Origin: Rutpela maculata
Taxonomy: Eukaryota; Arthropoda; Insecta; Coleoptera; Cerambycidae
DNA length: 64,000 nucleotides
Assembly (NCBI GenBank): GCA_936432065.2
Contig: OW386288.2
Span: forward strand, 19,022,706-19,086,705
Direction of reading: 5' to 3'
Shown here: one piece after another, positions 1 through 11,567 of the stretch
Layout of the letters: each line of letters starts with the position of its first letter
Numbering within the stretch: position 1 is the stretch's first letter
Program-made: the position numbers and the translations under genes
Notes under the pieces: model-generated
The model's database searches: none
What the model saw: the letters and a program-made list of their open reading frames with translations, nothing else
What the model was told of the DNA's origin: nothing

Positions 1-542
1 TGAGCAAAAAAAATTCTGTCTGTAACTTTTTTGTGCGCACGATTACTCCAGAACCGTTTAAGATATTGACTTGAAATTTGGTACACGTACCTATGTATTT
101 TAACGAGATCTGGAACTAGATTATTCCGTTAAAGAGTTGGGGGGTAAATGGGAGTAAATAGGCAAATCAAGCAAGTAAGAGTCCATAAAATTGGTATTTA
201 GTGTATATAAGAGAAGCTAAGGTCTCAAAATTTTTTTGGCATTAACCGCCATTACCAACTCCCACTCCATTATTCAAGGGGGCGAAAAAAAATTGTCATT
301 TAGTGTGTGTACAAGAACCAAAGGCCTTATTTTTTTTTTTACTTTATCCACCACTACTACCACTCCCCTTCCACCACCCCACTACCGATGTGACATATCG
401 TTTTATAGGTTTTTGGGGTAGACGATTTCAAATATTTTATTATTAAAGTTCCATAAACAATTATTTCCACATTTAATTTTTCGTTGTGAGAGACTTGGAT
501 AGAAGATCTGGATGTGGAAGTAGTGATTCCTTGGGCAGCAGT
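1..542 (+). repeat. R725 interspersed repeat, copy A (cut by window edge)
   Basis: Non-coding repeat shared with 9970-10694 (inverted), 19555-19972, 21562-21958, 30624-31077, 32337-32460 and 48331-51213. Hallmarks are a CTGTCTGTAACTTTTTTGTG block, a GATATTGACTTGAAATTTGG block, runs like GGGGTAAATTGGGGTAAAT, and an end reading GATTCCTTGGGCAGC. Full copies begin (opposite orientation) ACCGCTGCCC and end in the hairpin TACTTCCAC-TGGAT-GTGGAAGTA. No coding capacity is visible, so it looks like a non-autonomous element of unknown class. Confidence 0.75.
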
Positions 543-1689
543 TTTATAATTTGACCTTCGACGAAAACGAATAACGTTGATCGTACACCGCCCTGAGACT
601 AGTTAGTTTTAGTGGACGCGGGCGTATTAATACTCAATTTCTGCAATTCGCGCGCTCCAAAAAAAATCACTGTACCTAAACTATCAAAGACACAATAAGA
701 ATTATGCTATCAAAAACTTTTTTGGTCTTTTGGCTTTATTTTCTTCGCAGCATATTATACAAAATTTCCAAAAACAAAAAAGTTTGTAGCTTAGTGAAAA
801 TTTGACTGCGTATTTTCTGAACTTTCAAGGTTATCTAAGTTTTTAACATGCTTAAAAAAATTTTAATTAACAATACTATACACAGATAGAAGCGCTTGAG
901 TGTGTGTTTTATAACAAGAAAAAGTTCATGTGGATATCTCCATTCGTTTTTGAGATGTGGCATTAGATGTTCAAAAAAACATCATTAAAAAAAAAACAAA
1001 ATTTCACACCTTTTTAAAAATAACAATGTCCGTGACCACTAAAAAATGTCGTATTTCATGATTTCTAATGAACATCGACCTACTTAACGAAATGGCATAT
1101 GTCTCAGTTTGTTCTAAGATTAAAAAAAAAACTCGAGAAGGAAGCGACTTTTCCCCTGTTTTTTACTTCACTACTCTGTGATGTCAAAATCAGGGTTGGC
1201 TCTAGGTCAGTGCGGAAAGATTTTTATGCAAGTATGACACTAAGAAACAATTTAAAACTAATTGATTTTACGTTTAAAGACATTGTTTAAAGTTGTCATT
1301 GTTAACTACAGTAAGCCTTACTTCAAAATGACAACCATTAGAAAAACAAATGATGTGACAACTTTAAACAATAGTTGTTTCCGTTCTACCAGTGAACTGA
1401 GTCAACTGAGTTCAAGAAATCTTAGTTGTGCGTTCTATTTGATGTTTTTACCTTAGATTAGCTCAATCAGCTACCTTCCCTCTTACCTACCCCAAGTCTA
1501 CCGATTTCATCCAAAACTTTAGAAACTTGCCCAAATTGATTTCAAGGTGGCGATTGGTCATACTATCTGAACTTAACAACGCACATGTGTAAAATTTCTG
1601 GTCTGTTTTGGTCATTCATTTTGCAAGTTACTTTAGACAATAATTTCAAATTAAGGTTTTTACAACTTACGTTACCAAATCTTTTAGCA
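543..1689. other. No gene recognised; one perfect 16-bp inverted repeat
   Basis: AT-rich sequence with only short chance ORFs. TTGTTTAAAGTTGTCA at 1283-1298 is perfectly repeated in inverted orientation at 1356-1371, a stem with a 57-nt loop. Nothing else is supported. Confidence 0.5.
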
Positions 1690-2065
1690 AATGTAACTAT
1701 TCGAGGTTATGTTCTTTCAACATGATGGGGCTCCACCGTATTTCTCCAACCAAATTAGAAACCATTTAAATTATACACATCTAACCAGATAGATTGGTCA
1801 CGAAGGTCCTCATTCATGTATGACTGACAAGGTCTTCGGATTTCAACCATGTAGATTATTTTTACGAGGCCACTTAAAGAGTGAGGTCTACAACGTGGAC
1901 ATTGATTTCAGGGATCAATTAACTTAAAGGATTGTTGAATACCATAAAGAAATTAGAAACAGTTCAGATGTGATCAGAAGAATCGGTCATCTCGTGAACA
2001 GCACTAGAAGATGTACTGAAGCTGAGGAGGACCTTTTTAACATGAAATTTAATTACTGACACAAG
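1690..2065 (+). pseudogene. mariner-like transposase remnant (C-terminal half)
   Basis: Conceptual translation with several stops gives QHDGAPP, matching the FQQDGAPxH block that carries the second catalytic aspartate of mariner-like (DD-D/E) transposases. A diverged WIGRRGP-like stretch, an FLRGHLKSEVYN block (family: FLWGYLKSxVY) and a C-terminal region follow. In-frame stops fall after HLTR and DQLT. The N-terminal DNA-binding part and the first aspartate were not found upstream, and no terminal inverted repeats were recognised. It abuts the long-TIR element at 2165 and is an old relic. Recognition comes from the motif order in translation; the exact subfamily is uncertain. Confidence 0.6.
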
Positions 2066-2164
2066 AAAACATCTTGGGAATATCTTATTTTCATCAAAAA
2101 TGTGTGTGAAATAGAAGTTTTAAGTTGTAAGTTGTTTGAAGGGGGCCATCACATTACATTTTGG

Positions 2165-2815
2165 ACCCCCGTTTCGGGTTTTTCGAGCTCTGTAAGGCCC
2201 AAACAGCTTTTTTAAAATAGGAACACCTGTTTTTTATTATACAATCTTATTCCTTCCAAAAAATGTACAACTTTCCTTCTTAGCTTTTCAGTAAACTTGT
2301 TCCTTAAGGCCTTAAATGCACTTCTTTCATAATTAACTTTGAAAGTCATCATTTTTAACACCTGTTGATTTTTTTGCATAACTCTTGTTTACCGTTTTAT
2401 TGAATAAATATTTCGTTAATTTTAAGATAAGGTTAAAAGGACCCCGCACATTCCTTAAGTAAATTGGCGTACAGTCAAGTTGGCTGAATTTTTAATATGT
2501 TGCAGAATTCGACTTTTTGATCAAAAGCTCTCACGGGCCAAACTCGATCACGTCTAGTTTCGGAGATATGGTACATAGCTCAAGAAATGTAGAATGTAAA
2601 ATTTCGAATTCATGATTTTTTTCATACATTTTATATTGTGATACGTTCTAATAGTCCGATACAATTAGTGCCCTACCCGGAACAAATTAACATTCAAATG
2701 AAACCAAGCTAGATTGTTAGCTTTATAGGTAATAATTAACATACTAAAAGTCCCCATGCCTCCGTTTTGCATAAGACCCTTAAATTCGTTCCGCCATCTT
2801 GAATTTTGGGACTTA
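2165..2815 (+). repeat. Left long inverted repeat of the PIN-like element
   Basis: Three blocks match the reverse complement of 8370-9095 in the same order: an outer block around 2250-2350 (TTAAGGCCTT, ACAACTTTC), a ~90 bp block at 2467-2550 including GGCTGAATTTTTAATATGTTG, and an inner block at 2773-2815 including CCGCCATCTT. The middle block is the least diverged. Spacing differs by tens to ~150 bp between arms, so indels have accumulated. Confidence 0.7.
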
Positions 2816-3049
2816 TTAAAAAAAATTGCTTATATCTCGAAAACTATTATAAATTAAAAAAAAAGACAAGAAACAAAAATTAAAGTACATGGAAAACTGC
2901 ATTAAATGTTGGTGTTTATACATACCTATCTTTATTTAGTAAAAAGTTGAGGCCGATTACATATTACTGATTTTAAAGTTTTAAGCTAAAATAGAGTAAC
3001 ATATGGTAAAAATTATACGTTTTTTTTTTTAATGGAACATTTTGTACTT

Positions 3050-3672
3050 TACAATATTAATTAAAAAAAGAGCAAAAACATTATTAAGAAGAGATTTGAA
3101 TAGAGGATATTGGTTTTTCTACAACTGCATAATTTAATTAACTTTAAGATACATTTTGGTGACACTGGTATCACTGTGGTCTCAGGCACTTTTTTTTTTC
3201 ATCCCCATTATTCTGGGTTAAAAATGTTCCCAAGACATTCTTGAACCTGTAAGTATGCTCTTAAACAATGGAATTTATCAGAATCTGTTGTTGGGGGGTC
3301 ATTCAGCTAATTCAAAATTATTGTTTAGAGTTTGGCGCGTCGTTAAATTATTAAATTTTGTAAATCGTAAATCATTCAAAGTTTTTGATACTATTGTTTC
3401 ACCATAAATGTGTATCAAAAATTTCTCTCCAACTTTAAAAAGATCGTCCACTTTAGCCTGTTTGTTCTTATAAACACTAAGTTTTGAAGGTAACAGTCTC
3501 TTCTCAATATTTTCATTGCCTTTAGCTTCCCTTGTTTAAAAAGACACGAAGTGGTGTCACACGTCATTGCATGTGGGAATAATATATTTTCTTTCGTTGG
3601 ACCTAATAATTTTTGTATTTCGAAAATGTTGCTCGCTCTATCTGGCTTGCTCTGTCTACCAGGACGCAACAT
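3050..3672 (-). pseudogene. PIN/NYN-like family protein, C-terminal part (broken)
   Basis: Minus-strand translation resumes the host gene beyond the LINE. LRPGRQSKPD is followed by an ILFPHAMTCDTTSCLF block; the family usually reads HAFTGCDTTSA, so a glycine is lost here. After a frameshift near 3415 come LPPTT-type and CLRAYLQVQECLGN blocks (family: YHSLRVYxQVQxW), then a remnant of the cysteine-rich tail with CSCRK near 3125. Stops and frameshifts occur throughout. Molecular function of the family is unknown to me. The conserved D in CDTT sits in the part of the fold that in PIN/NYN nucleases contributes acidic residues, which is inference. Confidence 0.6.
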
Positions 3673-3866
3673 AAATATATAATAATAATAATAATAATAA
3701 TAATTGATTTTATTGATAGACTGAAAACAACAATTAACAAAATTTAATAAATTAATTCTATCAAAAGGCAGAGTTCGCTATTCCTCAGGGTATGAGGAAC
3801 TGCGCTCTTCCACTCAACTACAAACACCCACCGAAGAAAATGGAACAGAATAATGGCAAAAGTTTA

Positions 3867-3965
3867 CAACACACATACATACATATACACAGCTACATAT
3901 GTACATATATACATATACATACACCCACATACACACATATTATATACATGTACATATGTACGCGA
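3867..3965. repeat. Microsatellite-like (TACA/TATA) tract in the LINE 3' UTR
   Basis: ACATACATACATATAC-type imprecise dinucleotide and tetranucleotide repeats lie between the RT stop codon and the 3' tail of the CR1-like element. No coding potential. Confidence 0.6.
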
Positions 3966-4065
3966 AACGGATATGGAAAAAAATACAAAACCGGAAATGA
4001 ATGACTAACCTAGCAACATCAAGTTAAAAACAAATTTAGCTAATTTAAAATTCAAATTTTAAAAT

Positions 4066-6797
4066 TTAAAAAATACCTTGTAAAAGCATTTCCTTCAATT
4101 TTTTTTTAAACGCGGGAGCAGGTAGCCGTTTCATTTCATCAGGAACCTTATTATATAGCCTAGCAACGTTATAGGAGTATGACGATTGGAAGAGAGCTGT
4201 GCGGTGCTGGGGAATTGTGATATGACCTCGTCGACGTACATTTATATTGTGGACGTCTGTGCGAAACTTGATTTTATTGTAGAGGTATGGCGGTTTTTGT
4301 TGGGTTACAATTTTATGAAAAAGAACGCAACTGTGCAGTATTCGTCGCTGTTCTATATTAAGCCAGCCAATCTCTTTTAAATGGTTCGTAACATGGTCTC
4401 GTCTCCCTAGACCACAGATTAACCTAATACAAGAATTTTGAATTAGTTGGAGACGTTGAGTGACGCTTTTAGTAAGAGCTGGGCCATACACACTATCGGC
4501 AAAGTTGAGATGTGATAGTACTAGTGAGTCGCATAGGAGAATTTTACATTTTTTATTAAGGATGCTCTTATTATTGTAAATTAATTTTAAATTACAAAAT
4601 GCTCTTTTCGTGATCATTGTGACATGCTGCGAAAACCTGAGACGATTGTCTATTACTAAACCCAAATTTTTTTCATGATCTGACTGTGATAGTATTTGGT
4701 TATTTACTTGTATATTAATTAAGTTTGAACACCTCTTGCGCGCGGCATCTCTCCCAAATAAAATTACCTTAGACTTAGAAGGATTTATTTGAAGACAAAA
4801 TTTTGTGGAAATTGTTACCAAGGAATCAAGGTCGTAGTTTAAGTTCGTGTACGCCAGTTGTAAATCACTTTCAGGAAATGACATATATATTTGTGTGTCG
4901 TCCGCATAAAAGTGCGAGTATGAATATTTTAGGTGTTTATAAAATTCAAATGTGTACAAAGTAAACATTAGAGGACCCAAAATGGAACCTTGTGGGACTC
5001 CATTTTCTACTAATGCAAATTCTGACTCTAATCCTCCCAAGGCAACAGATTGAAAACGCTGCGTTAAATAATTCTTGATTAGAAATTTCGCTTGTTCAGT
5101 GAATCCTATATAGTGAAAGATTGCCAAAAGTAACTGATGCTTTATTCTATCAAATGCTTTCGAGTAGTCTAGTAAAATAAGCAAGCACAAATTGTTTTTA
5201 TCTATTGCAGTGAATATATCATCAGTTACTTTAAGCAGTGCAGTTGTGCAACTATGGCCAGATCTAAAGCCGGACTGATGGGACGGTAAAATGTTAAATG
5301 TGTCAAGGTGTACTCTTATTTGATTATTAATAATTTTTTCAAAAACTTTTGATACACAACAGAGAATACTGATAGGACGTAAATCTTTTAGATCTTCTGG
5401 ATTAGTAACCTTAGGCAGAGGGATTATACGAGATTTTTTCCAAATAGCAGGGTAAACTCCTTTCTCTATAGCAAAGTTGAAAATATGACATATATATCTC
5501 AGAATATAAGGACAGGCATATAGTAACATACATATACTAATTTTGTCTACTCCTACGGATTTGGACTTGAAAGATAAAATGGTTTTATATATTTCACTTT
5601 CATTGGTTTGTTTAAATGAAAAGTCCGCTATATTTTCCTTAGTATTATTAGCGTAATGGTATAATACATCAGCGTCTAAAGCTATATCACTATTTGATGA
5701 GGTTATAAAATATTTGTTTATTGACTCTACGTTACTTAAAGAGTTTGGAATAGACCGATTTTTTTGTTTTGTATAAATGTCCAAATCTTTGAGGTGCTTC
5801 CAAACACCTTTTTTGTTGCCTCTGGTATTATTTAAATTAAATTCTAAATATGCTTTTTTTTCTCGCTTTATTGAATAATTGGTTAAATTTTTTAGATCTT
5901 TATAGTAATTCCAATCGCGTTCTAGCTTGCTTTTCTTGAATTTTACCAGGGCTTTGTCCCTAAGAGACATCATGACTCTGATGTTATCAGTTAACCACGG
6001 GGATCTTTTCTTCCGAATCATAACTATTTTAATAGGCGCATAGAAGTCAAATAAGTTAAGTAAAAGATCATTAAAACAGTTAACTTTATCATCAATATCA
6101 GTAAAGTGAAATATCTGATCAAAATTTGCATTTTCTAGATCATTAGTGAAACTGACATAATCAAAATATCTAAAATCTCGAAATGTATATTGAAAAGGTT
6201 TATACTTGTATTTCCCTCTACCTACAGTACAGGACACAAGGCAATGATCGGAAAAAATGGTGGAGGCGGGAGACACATGAGTATTTTTTATTGGAATATT
6301 TTGTGAGCAGCAAATAACATCTATCAATTTAGCAGTAGTTTCACTGTAACGCGTAGGTTCACTTACAATTTGATTTAGATCAAAACACTCTAACAACTCA
6401 TTAAATTTTTGTGTTGAGTTATTCAGATCTAAACAATCAATATTTAAATCCCCAGTACAAATTATGTAATCAAAATTTGGAGTTACAATACTAAGTGCAA
6501 ATTCAAGTTCTGCTAAAAAATTATTCAACGGAAAGTCCGGTGGTCTATATAAAACCCCCAGTGCGTATGTTTGGTTATTATGTTTAAACGATAGCCATAG
6601 TTGTTCGCTATGAAGGTTTTGTACCTCTCTGATTAACGACACATTAAATATATGCCTTAGATATACAGCAATTCCCCCACCTTTTCGTTCCTTGCGGTCT
6701 TGCCTAAATATATAATACTCGTCAAGTCCAATGACGTCATCTGCCACATTTGAATTTAACCAAGTCTCAGATATCGTTATAATATCAAATTTATTGT
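4066..6797 (-). CDS. CR1-like LINE endonuclease/reverse transcriptase (5'-truncated)
   Basis: Long uninterrupted frame of about 910 LINE-derived codons. Order from the N-terminus: partial apurinic-type endonuclease (ISETWLN; the N-terminal catalytic asparagine region is missing; GDLNID; FSDHCLVS with the catalytic SDH), a linker, then reverse transcriptase with VPQGSILGP and catalytic FYADDTQIY around codon 686 of the fused frame, and a C-terminal thumb ending near 4066. No RNase H domain, as expected for CR1-group elements. The reading frame continues upstream without a stop into the host PIN-like gene to about 6969, giving an accidental chimeric frame (first ~56 codons from the host gene). 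The family copies its own RNA by target-primed reverse transcription. The frame being open suggests a fairly recent insertion compared with its host element. Confidence 0.85.
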
Positions 6798-6802
6798 ACA
6801 TA

Positions 6803-8160
6803 TCGTCAGATTTTACAAAATGTATCAACAGGACTGAGAGATCGGTATCTTCTCCAACAAGAGTTACACAATCATTCTCTTGTCGCAAAAATATAGCTGT
6901 TCTAACAATCTCAGTGTCAGCATCGCCATTTATTTGGATATCCGAGATTCCAGCATTTAGAAATTTCACTATTAAAGCTTTGATGAACTGCTTTTTGCTA
7001 TTTACATTATTAAAAAACCTATCCTGATAAACTGTCAGTACGGTAGCCTTGGAGATAACAACATCAACGCTAGATGCCTTACCACTTCTTCTTAATTGCT
7101 CTTGAGTTTTAGTCGTTACTGAATCATAGCCATCAAAAACAATTGTACAACTGAATCCATAGTGATGTCGGACGTAGTTAATATATTGATTAAAAATTTC
7201 ACCATAAGAAGACGGAAACTGCTAAACAACTTTGTGGAGTAAATGCCCGCCATCTATTACAAAAGTTGTACTTTCGGGAATATTATTGGATGGAAGACAC
7301 TTTTTATTTATATAATTAAATAAAACGGACTTGTTCGTTTTCCTTAAGGTAGTATTTTCAAAAAGTGGGAGGATAAGGAGAAAGTTCAAATTTTCCTCTG
7401 ATTTACAAGTACAAATAATCCTTTTAAATAACTGACTGGCATTTTCAGGTGAAATCTGATCATAAACTTTTGGGTTTTGTCAAAAAATGCTAGAGTTTTT
7501 ACTCGGTCATTTGTTTTGTAACGAATATCGTTAGTTATTACCAACTGTTTTTGCAATAACCGTTTCTCCAATTTCCTTTGCACGGTCACAATTTATGCTC
7601 TTGGGAGCTACCATACCCGAGGACAATGCTCAGCTCATTTTCCCTTTCAGAAAGATTGTGTAAAGAAAGCCACTCAACGAAATGATTTAGATCTTGATTA
7701 TCGTGGTTTTCACGGGACGCCCTTAACTCAACATGTTGCTGCCTGAGAAATGTTCTAGAGCATCACAAACTTTCGAACATTGAGGCATTGATAAGACCCA
7801 TTTCGCAAGATTACTTTCAGTAAAATCCTTTCCACGTGTTAAATCCCCTGTAGCTTTTAATGACCGCATTAACACTTATTCGATGGTCATATCAGACCAT
7901 ACACCTGACCAAAACTTATCTCCAGTTCGTCTCACTGTAAAATACTTACGAATTTTTTCTAGTTCTTGCTGTGGAACATGTTCCTTCAGGGTTTTCATTT
8001 GTTGTACATATAAATGTGATGATTTAGCGTATGGTACATGTCCCGCAGCATGGAAAAATGGTAGCATTAACTGAATGCAATAAAGATGTAAATCAAAATT
8101 ACCAGTTCTTTCAGCAAAAATAAACATTTTTATAATCTCTACCTTATTCTAATGATAAAG
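6803..8160 (-). pseudogene. PIN/NYN-like family protein, N-terminal and central part (broken)
   Basis: Blocks in order from 8127 downwards: ERTGNFDLHL, MLPFFHAAGHVPYAKS, FTVRRTGDKFWSGVWSDMTIE, then after an in-frame stop LMRSLKATGDLTRG and KWVLSMPQCSKVC, then in another frame HVELRASRENHDNQDL. Below 7380 come a VIDGGHLLHK-type block, SCTIVFDGYDSV, and finally DIQINGDADTEIV and VTLVGEDTDLSVLL next to the LINE junction. Acidic residues in VFDGYD, GDADTE and GEDTDLSVL are what one expects of a PIN/NYN-like metal-dependent nuclease fold; that assignment is inference from motif pattern. At least one nonsense codon and several frameshifts are present. Start uncertain: nothing recognisable is seen between 8160 and the right inverted repeat at 8370. 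Confidence 0.6.
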
Positions 8161-8369
8161 ACAATTTTATATAACATTTTCTGTCGATAAAATAGTTGAA
8201 TTATACCAATTTTATTATTCAGTAAAATTAGCTGTATGCTGAAAATTGTTAAAGGTATAAAAGTCTTTCTGGCATCAAAAGATTCATAAATTAATTTACA
8301 ATAAATCATTAAATTACATACTTTTTTGAATTATTAATAGTTTTTAAAAACACAAAAAAAACACAAAAT

Positions 8370-9095
8370 TTAAGATGGCGGACCGAATTTAAGGGCTCTT
8401 CTAAACTGAGAGTTGGAAACAGTGTTTGACAAATTGCATAATTCGACATTTTTTAAATATTGTAGACTACGAAACAATCTAATAAAGATGATTTATATCC
8501 AATGGAAGTAGGTTTAACATTAAAGATAATGAAAACAATGTTATGATATTATATTATAGGTATTTAATTGTTGCAAAGTTTGGAAATTAGACGAGTTGGT
8601 CAACATGTGCAGTGAATTACAATGATACCAATCTAGACACTTTTTACCAAACTTTCTTTCGTGCAAATCGTCAATTGGCTAAAACATTTTTTACATAAAG
8701 TATGTGTCTTCCAGATCAAAAAATTTCGGAAATTGCTCCTAATAACCCATCAATAAATTAAAAGCTCGACAAGATACAGAATTTTACAAGAATTTATTGG
8801 GTATCTTGGAAACTAGTCATAGGTTCGAGTTGGGCCCATGAGAACTTTTGATCAGAAAGTCGAAATCTACAACATATTAAAAATTCAGCCAATTTGACTG
8901 TACGCTATTAAAAATAAAAAATATTTGTCCTGTAAATTTCTCATTTTTTGACAGAATGTAAATCTGTAAAAAGTATATGCCAAGGCCTTAAGCAACAGAT
9001 TTGCTGAAAAATACCCAAGAAAGTTGTTTCTTTTTGCAAAGAATAAGTATGTGCCATGAAAACTAACATGTTTCCATTATAGAGCCCGAAATAAG
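8370..9095 (-). repeat. Right long inverted repeat of the PIN-like element
   Basis: Reverse complement of the left repeat. The best block, around 8822-8905, reads on the minus strand GCGTACAGTCAAATTGGCTG and matches the left arm at 2467 with about one mismatch per ten bases. Outer block near 8960-9090 (TTTCGGGCTC, AACAACTTTC) and inner block near 8370-8410 (CCGCCATCTT) are also shared. Confidence 0.7.
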
Positions 9096-9321
9096 GCTTG
9101 GGCACAGTATTTAGTTGTTTATAATAATAATAAGTTTATTTGCATACTTAATATAATAAACAATTAATAATTAATACCAAGAAAATGTATCAAAATTAAA
9201 TATAGATTTGTAAATAGTGTTTTTTTTTTTAGAGAAATAGAACTTTAAAATGAAATAAAACACATAAAAATCTTGCTAACGCCCATGGTATTGAATTTAT
9301 TGGAAATATAATTTTATGCCA
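9096..9321. other. Short AT-rich spacer with an (AAT)n stretch
   Basis: ATAATAATAATAAGTTTATTTGC at 9121 resembles the 3' microsatellite tail of a LINE such as the one at 3674, but no RT-derived coding sequence is attached. Nothing else is supported. Confidence 0.3.
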
Positions 9322-9825
9322 TTAATGCTTAAATATTTCGAGCATGTGGGTGTCGCGGCTGGCTCGAATGTAGCGCAATCTGGAAGTCCAATTTTCGATC
9401 ACTTTTTCGAGCAGTTGGGGCCGTATGTCGGCAAGAACTCGTCTAATGTTGGCTTCCAAATGGTTCAATGTCTCTGGTTTATCGGCGTAGACTAATGCCT
9501 TCACATATCCCCAGAGAAAATAATCCAAGGTGTGATATCACACGTTAGTGGAGGCCAATTCACAGGTCCATGACGCAAAATTTTTTGGTGAAAATGAGGA
9601 TCAAGAACAATTTTGTTTTCGGCCCATTCACCGAACGTCCGACGCAAATGATGGTCACGCGGCTGTACTTCGTGCACGAGCTGAATCTTGTAGGTAAGCT
9701 CGTAAACCAATCTTTCCTAAAAATTTTCCATAATGTGGATGGACACAGCTCCAATTGCTGTGCACGACGGCGAATCGACTCATTTGCACAATTTGCAAGC
9801 GTTGTTCTGTCGTAAGTCTATTCAT
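9322..9825 (-). pseudogene. mariner-like transposase with internal deletion
   Basis: The ATG at 9825 opens with MNRLTTEQRLQIV, a common N-terminus of insect mariner-like transposases. Then come a frameshift, an AYLQDS/YKIQLVHEVQPRDHHLRR block, EWAENK, and a direct jump to GPVNWPPLTCDITP and, after another frameshift, DYFLWGYVKALVYADKP and a normal C-terminus ending near 9322. The segment that should hold the first two catalytic aspartates (DEAHF and FQQDGA regions) is absent, so it is an internally deleted, inactive copy. Roughly 170 codons remain of about 350. Terminal inverted repeats were not identified. Confidence 0.75.
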
Positions 9826-9969
9826 GGTGAAATGGCAAAACATAATGAGCACGAATCAGCTGTCAGTTGTTAAATTAACTGTCTCTAGAAATAGTGTCGC
9901 CAATTCAAAAACAAACTTCTAAAAAAACACCCTTTATATGCTCTATTAGTCTAGTCGATAAAGTAAAAA

Positions 9970-10694
9970 ACCGCTGCCCAAGGAATCACTACTTTCACAT
10001 ACAGATTTTCTATCCAAGACACTCACAACGAAAAAATTTGTATGTGGAAATAATTGTTTATGGAACTTTAATAATATAATATTTGAAATCCTCTACCCCA
10101 AAAACCCATAAAACGATACCCCACATCGGTAGTGGGGTGGGGGTGGTGACAGGGGGGTGGTAGTGGGGGTGGATGAAATAAAAAAATATTTTGAGGTTTC
10201 TGGTTTTTGTACACACACTAAATCATTTTTTTTTCATCCCCTTTAATAGTGGGGTGGGGGTGGTAATGGGGGTGGCTAATGCCAAAAATTTTTTTCAGAC
10301 CTTAGCTTCTCTTGTATATACTAAATACCAATTTTATGGACTCTTATCTGCTTGATTTACGTATTTATCCCAAATTTACCCCATTTACCCCCCAACCCTT
10401 CGCCGCAACAAGATAAAACATAAACATAAACACATGAGATGAAAACATAATCTAGTTCTAGATCTCATTAAAGTACATATGTGTACCAAATTTCAAGTCA
10501 ATATCTTAAACGGTTCCCGAGTAAACGTGCGCACAAAAAAAGTTACAGACAGAGAGACCGACAGACCGACAGACAGAAATTTTTTTTCGCTCAAACTTAA
10601 AATCTCGACGTTTCATGACATTCTATGCCTATTTGAACAATAAAATTTTTTTTAAATTATTTTGTCGTACTATACTTCCACTGGATGTGGAAGT
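9970..10694 (-). repeat. R725 interspersed repeat, copy B (full length)
   Basis: The most complete copy. It starts ACCGCTGCCCAAGGAATCAC, has two GGGGTGGGGGTGGTAATGGG-like G-rich tracts, the CTTAGCTTCTCTTGTATATA block, and ends CTTCCACTGGATGTGGAAGT. It is flanked by A-rich sequence at both ends. Inverted relative to copy A. The terminal hairpin (9-bp stem, 5-nt loop) is present in nearly all copies. Confidence 0.75.
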
Positions 10695-11567
10695 AAAATA
10701 CACCAGAAGCTGGCAAAAAATGTTATCTGAATTTTTCGTTCAGTAACTGTTAGTGGAGGGGTTATACATCACAAAACCACAAAAATCCGTCCTGGGGGTG
10801 CCGCGCAACCCCCCAAAAAACCACCCCTTGGTGAAAAAAGCCTCATTTTACTGATAGATGATGAAAAAAATTGCTCATCATAAAAAAGAAAGCTTGACTG
10901 ATTTCCTAAAAAAAGCCCTTCTGTAATTTTTTTGTGTATGCCATAGTTTTCGAGAAAATTGATATTGAAAATATAAGAAAAATTGAATTTTTAGAAAATG
11001 CGTTATATAATCGTTAATATCTTCGCCAATTGTCGATATATCTAAGAAAATAAGTAAGCAAATGAAAGATATTTTTATAATCTTCAATTTTTCACCATAG
11101 AAAATTATAAAAGTAACTAGATTTCTAGGGTTTTTAAGGTCGTATTAGTAACAATTGGTTTTTTCTCGATTTTTTTGAATATATATTTGCCAATTGTTAA
11201 CATATTATAAAAAATAGAATCAGATATGAAATACATTTATTTAATAACTTTGTTTTGTAACCATAAAAAATAATAAAAGTCCCTATATATTTTGTAATTT
11301 GGAGATTGTGTAAGTAAAAATTTTTTATTTTCAAATTCTTTCCCCTTCAATAGCATTTTTTTTCCTGAGAAATATAGTATAATTTGAAATGATATGATCA
11401 ATTAATATGAAGTCTTACCTTTATTTTTAGACCGGGTATATTAAAAAATATTAAAATACAAGGACGCTAGATTAATTTAAAAAAAAACCCAAAAAAGGCT
11501 GCATATTCAATTTTTTGATGATATTTTTATTGCAATTTTTTTAACTATTAAATGATTAGAAACAATA

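Larger units (their letters stand above)
3674..6797 (-). mobile_element. CR1-like LINE, 5'-truncated
   Basis: Minus-strand non-LTR retrotransposon. The 3' end is the low-coordinate side and terminates in an (ATT/AAT)n microsatellite at 3674-3704, as expected for CR1/L2-group elements that end in short tandem repeats rather than poly(A). The 5' end is truncated inside the endonuclease domain. ACATA occurs at 3669-3673 and again at 6798-6802, a possible 5-bp target-site duplication. It lies inside the coding region of the PIN-like gene. The exact clade (CR1, Crack, Daphne) cannot be fixed by eye. Confidence 0.8.
2165..9095 (-). mobile_element. Long-TIR element carrying a PIN/NYN-like gene, split by a CR1-like LINE
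   Basis: Two regions, 2165-2815 and 8370-9095, are inverted relatives of each other. Between them, on the minus strand, lie decayed pieces of one protein family in correct order (8160 down to about 3050), so TIRs and gene appear to be one mobile unit. Subtracting the inserted LINE (3674-6797) leaves about 3.8 kb. The encoded protein has no DDE, RVE or tyrosine recombinase motif that I can see. It has an N-terminal WSDMTIE region, a PIN/NYN-like aspartate-rich domain, and a cysteine-rich C-terminus. Similar multi-copy genes are, from my knowledge, common in cnidarian, arthropod and fish genomes and usually annotated as uncharacterised. No target-site duplication was convincing. An alternative is a captured host gene inside a segmental inverted duplication. 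Confidence 0.6.

Noticed and set aside
9121..9200. LINE 3' end
   Set aside because: Only an AAT repeat and AT-rich sequence; no RT-derived sequence attached.
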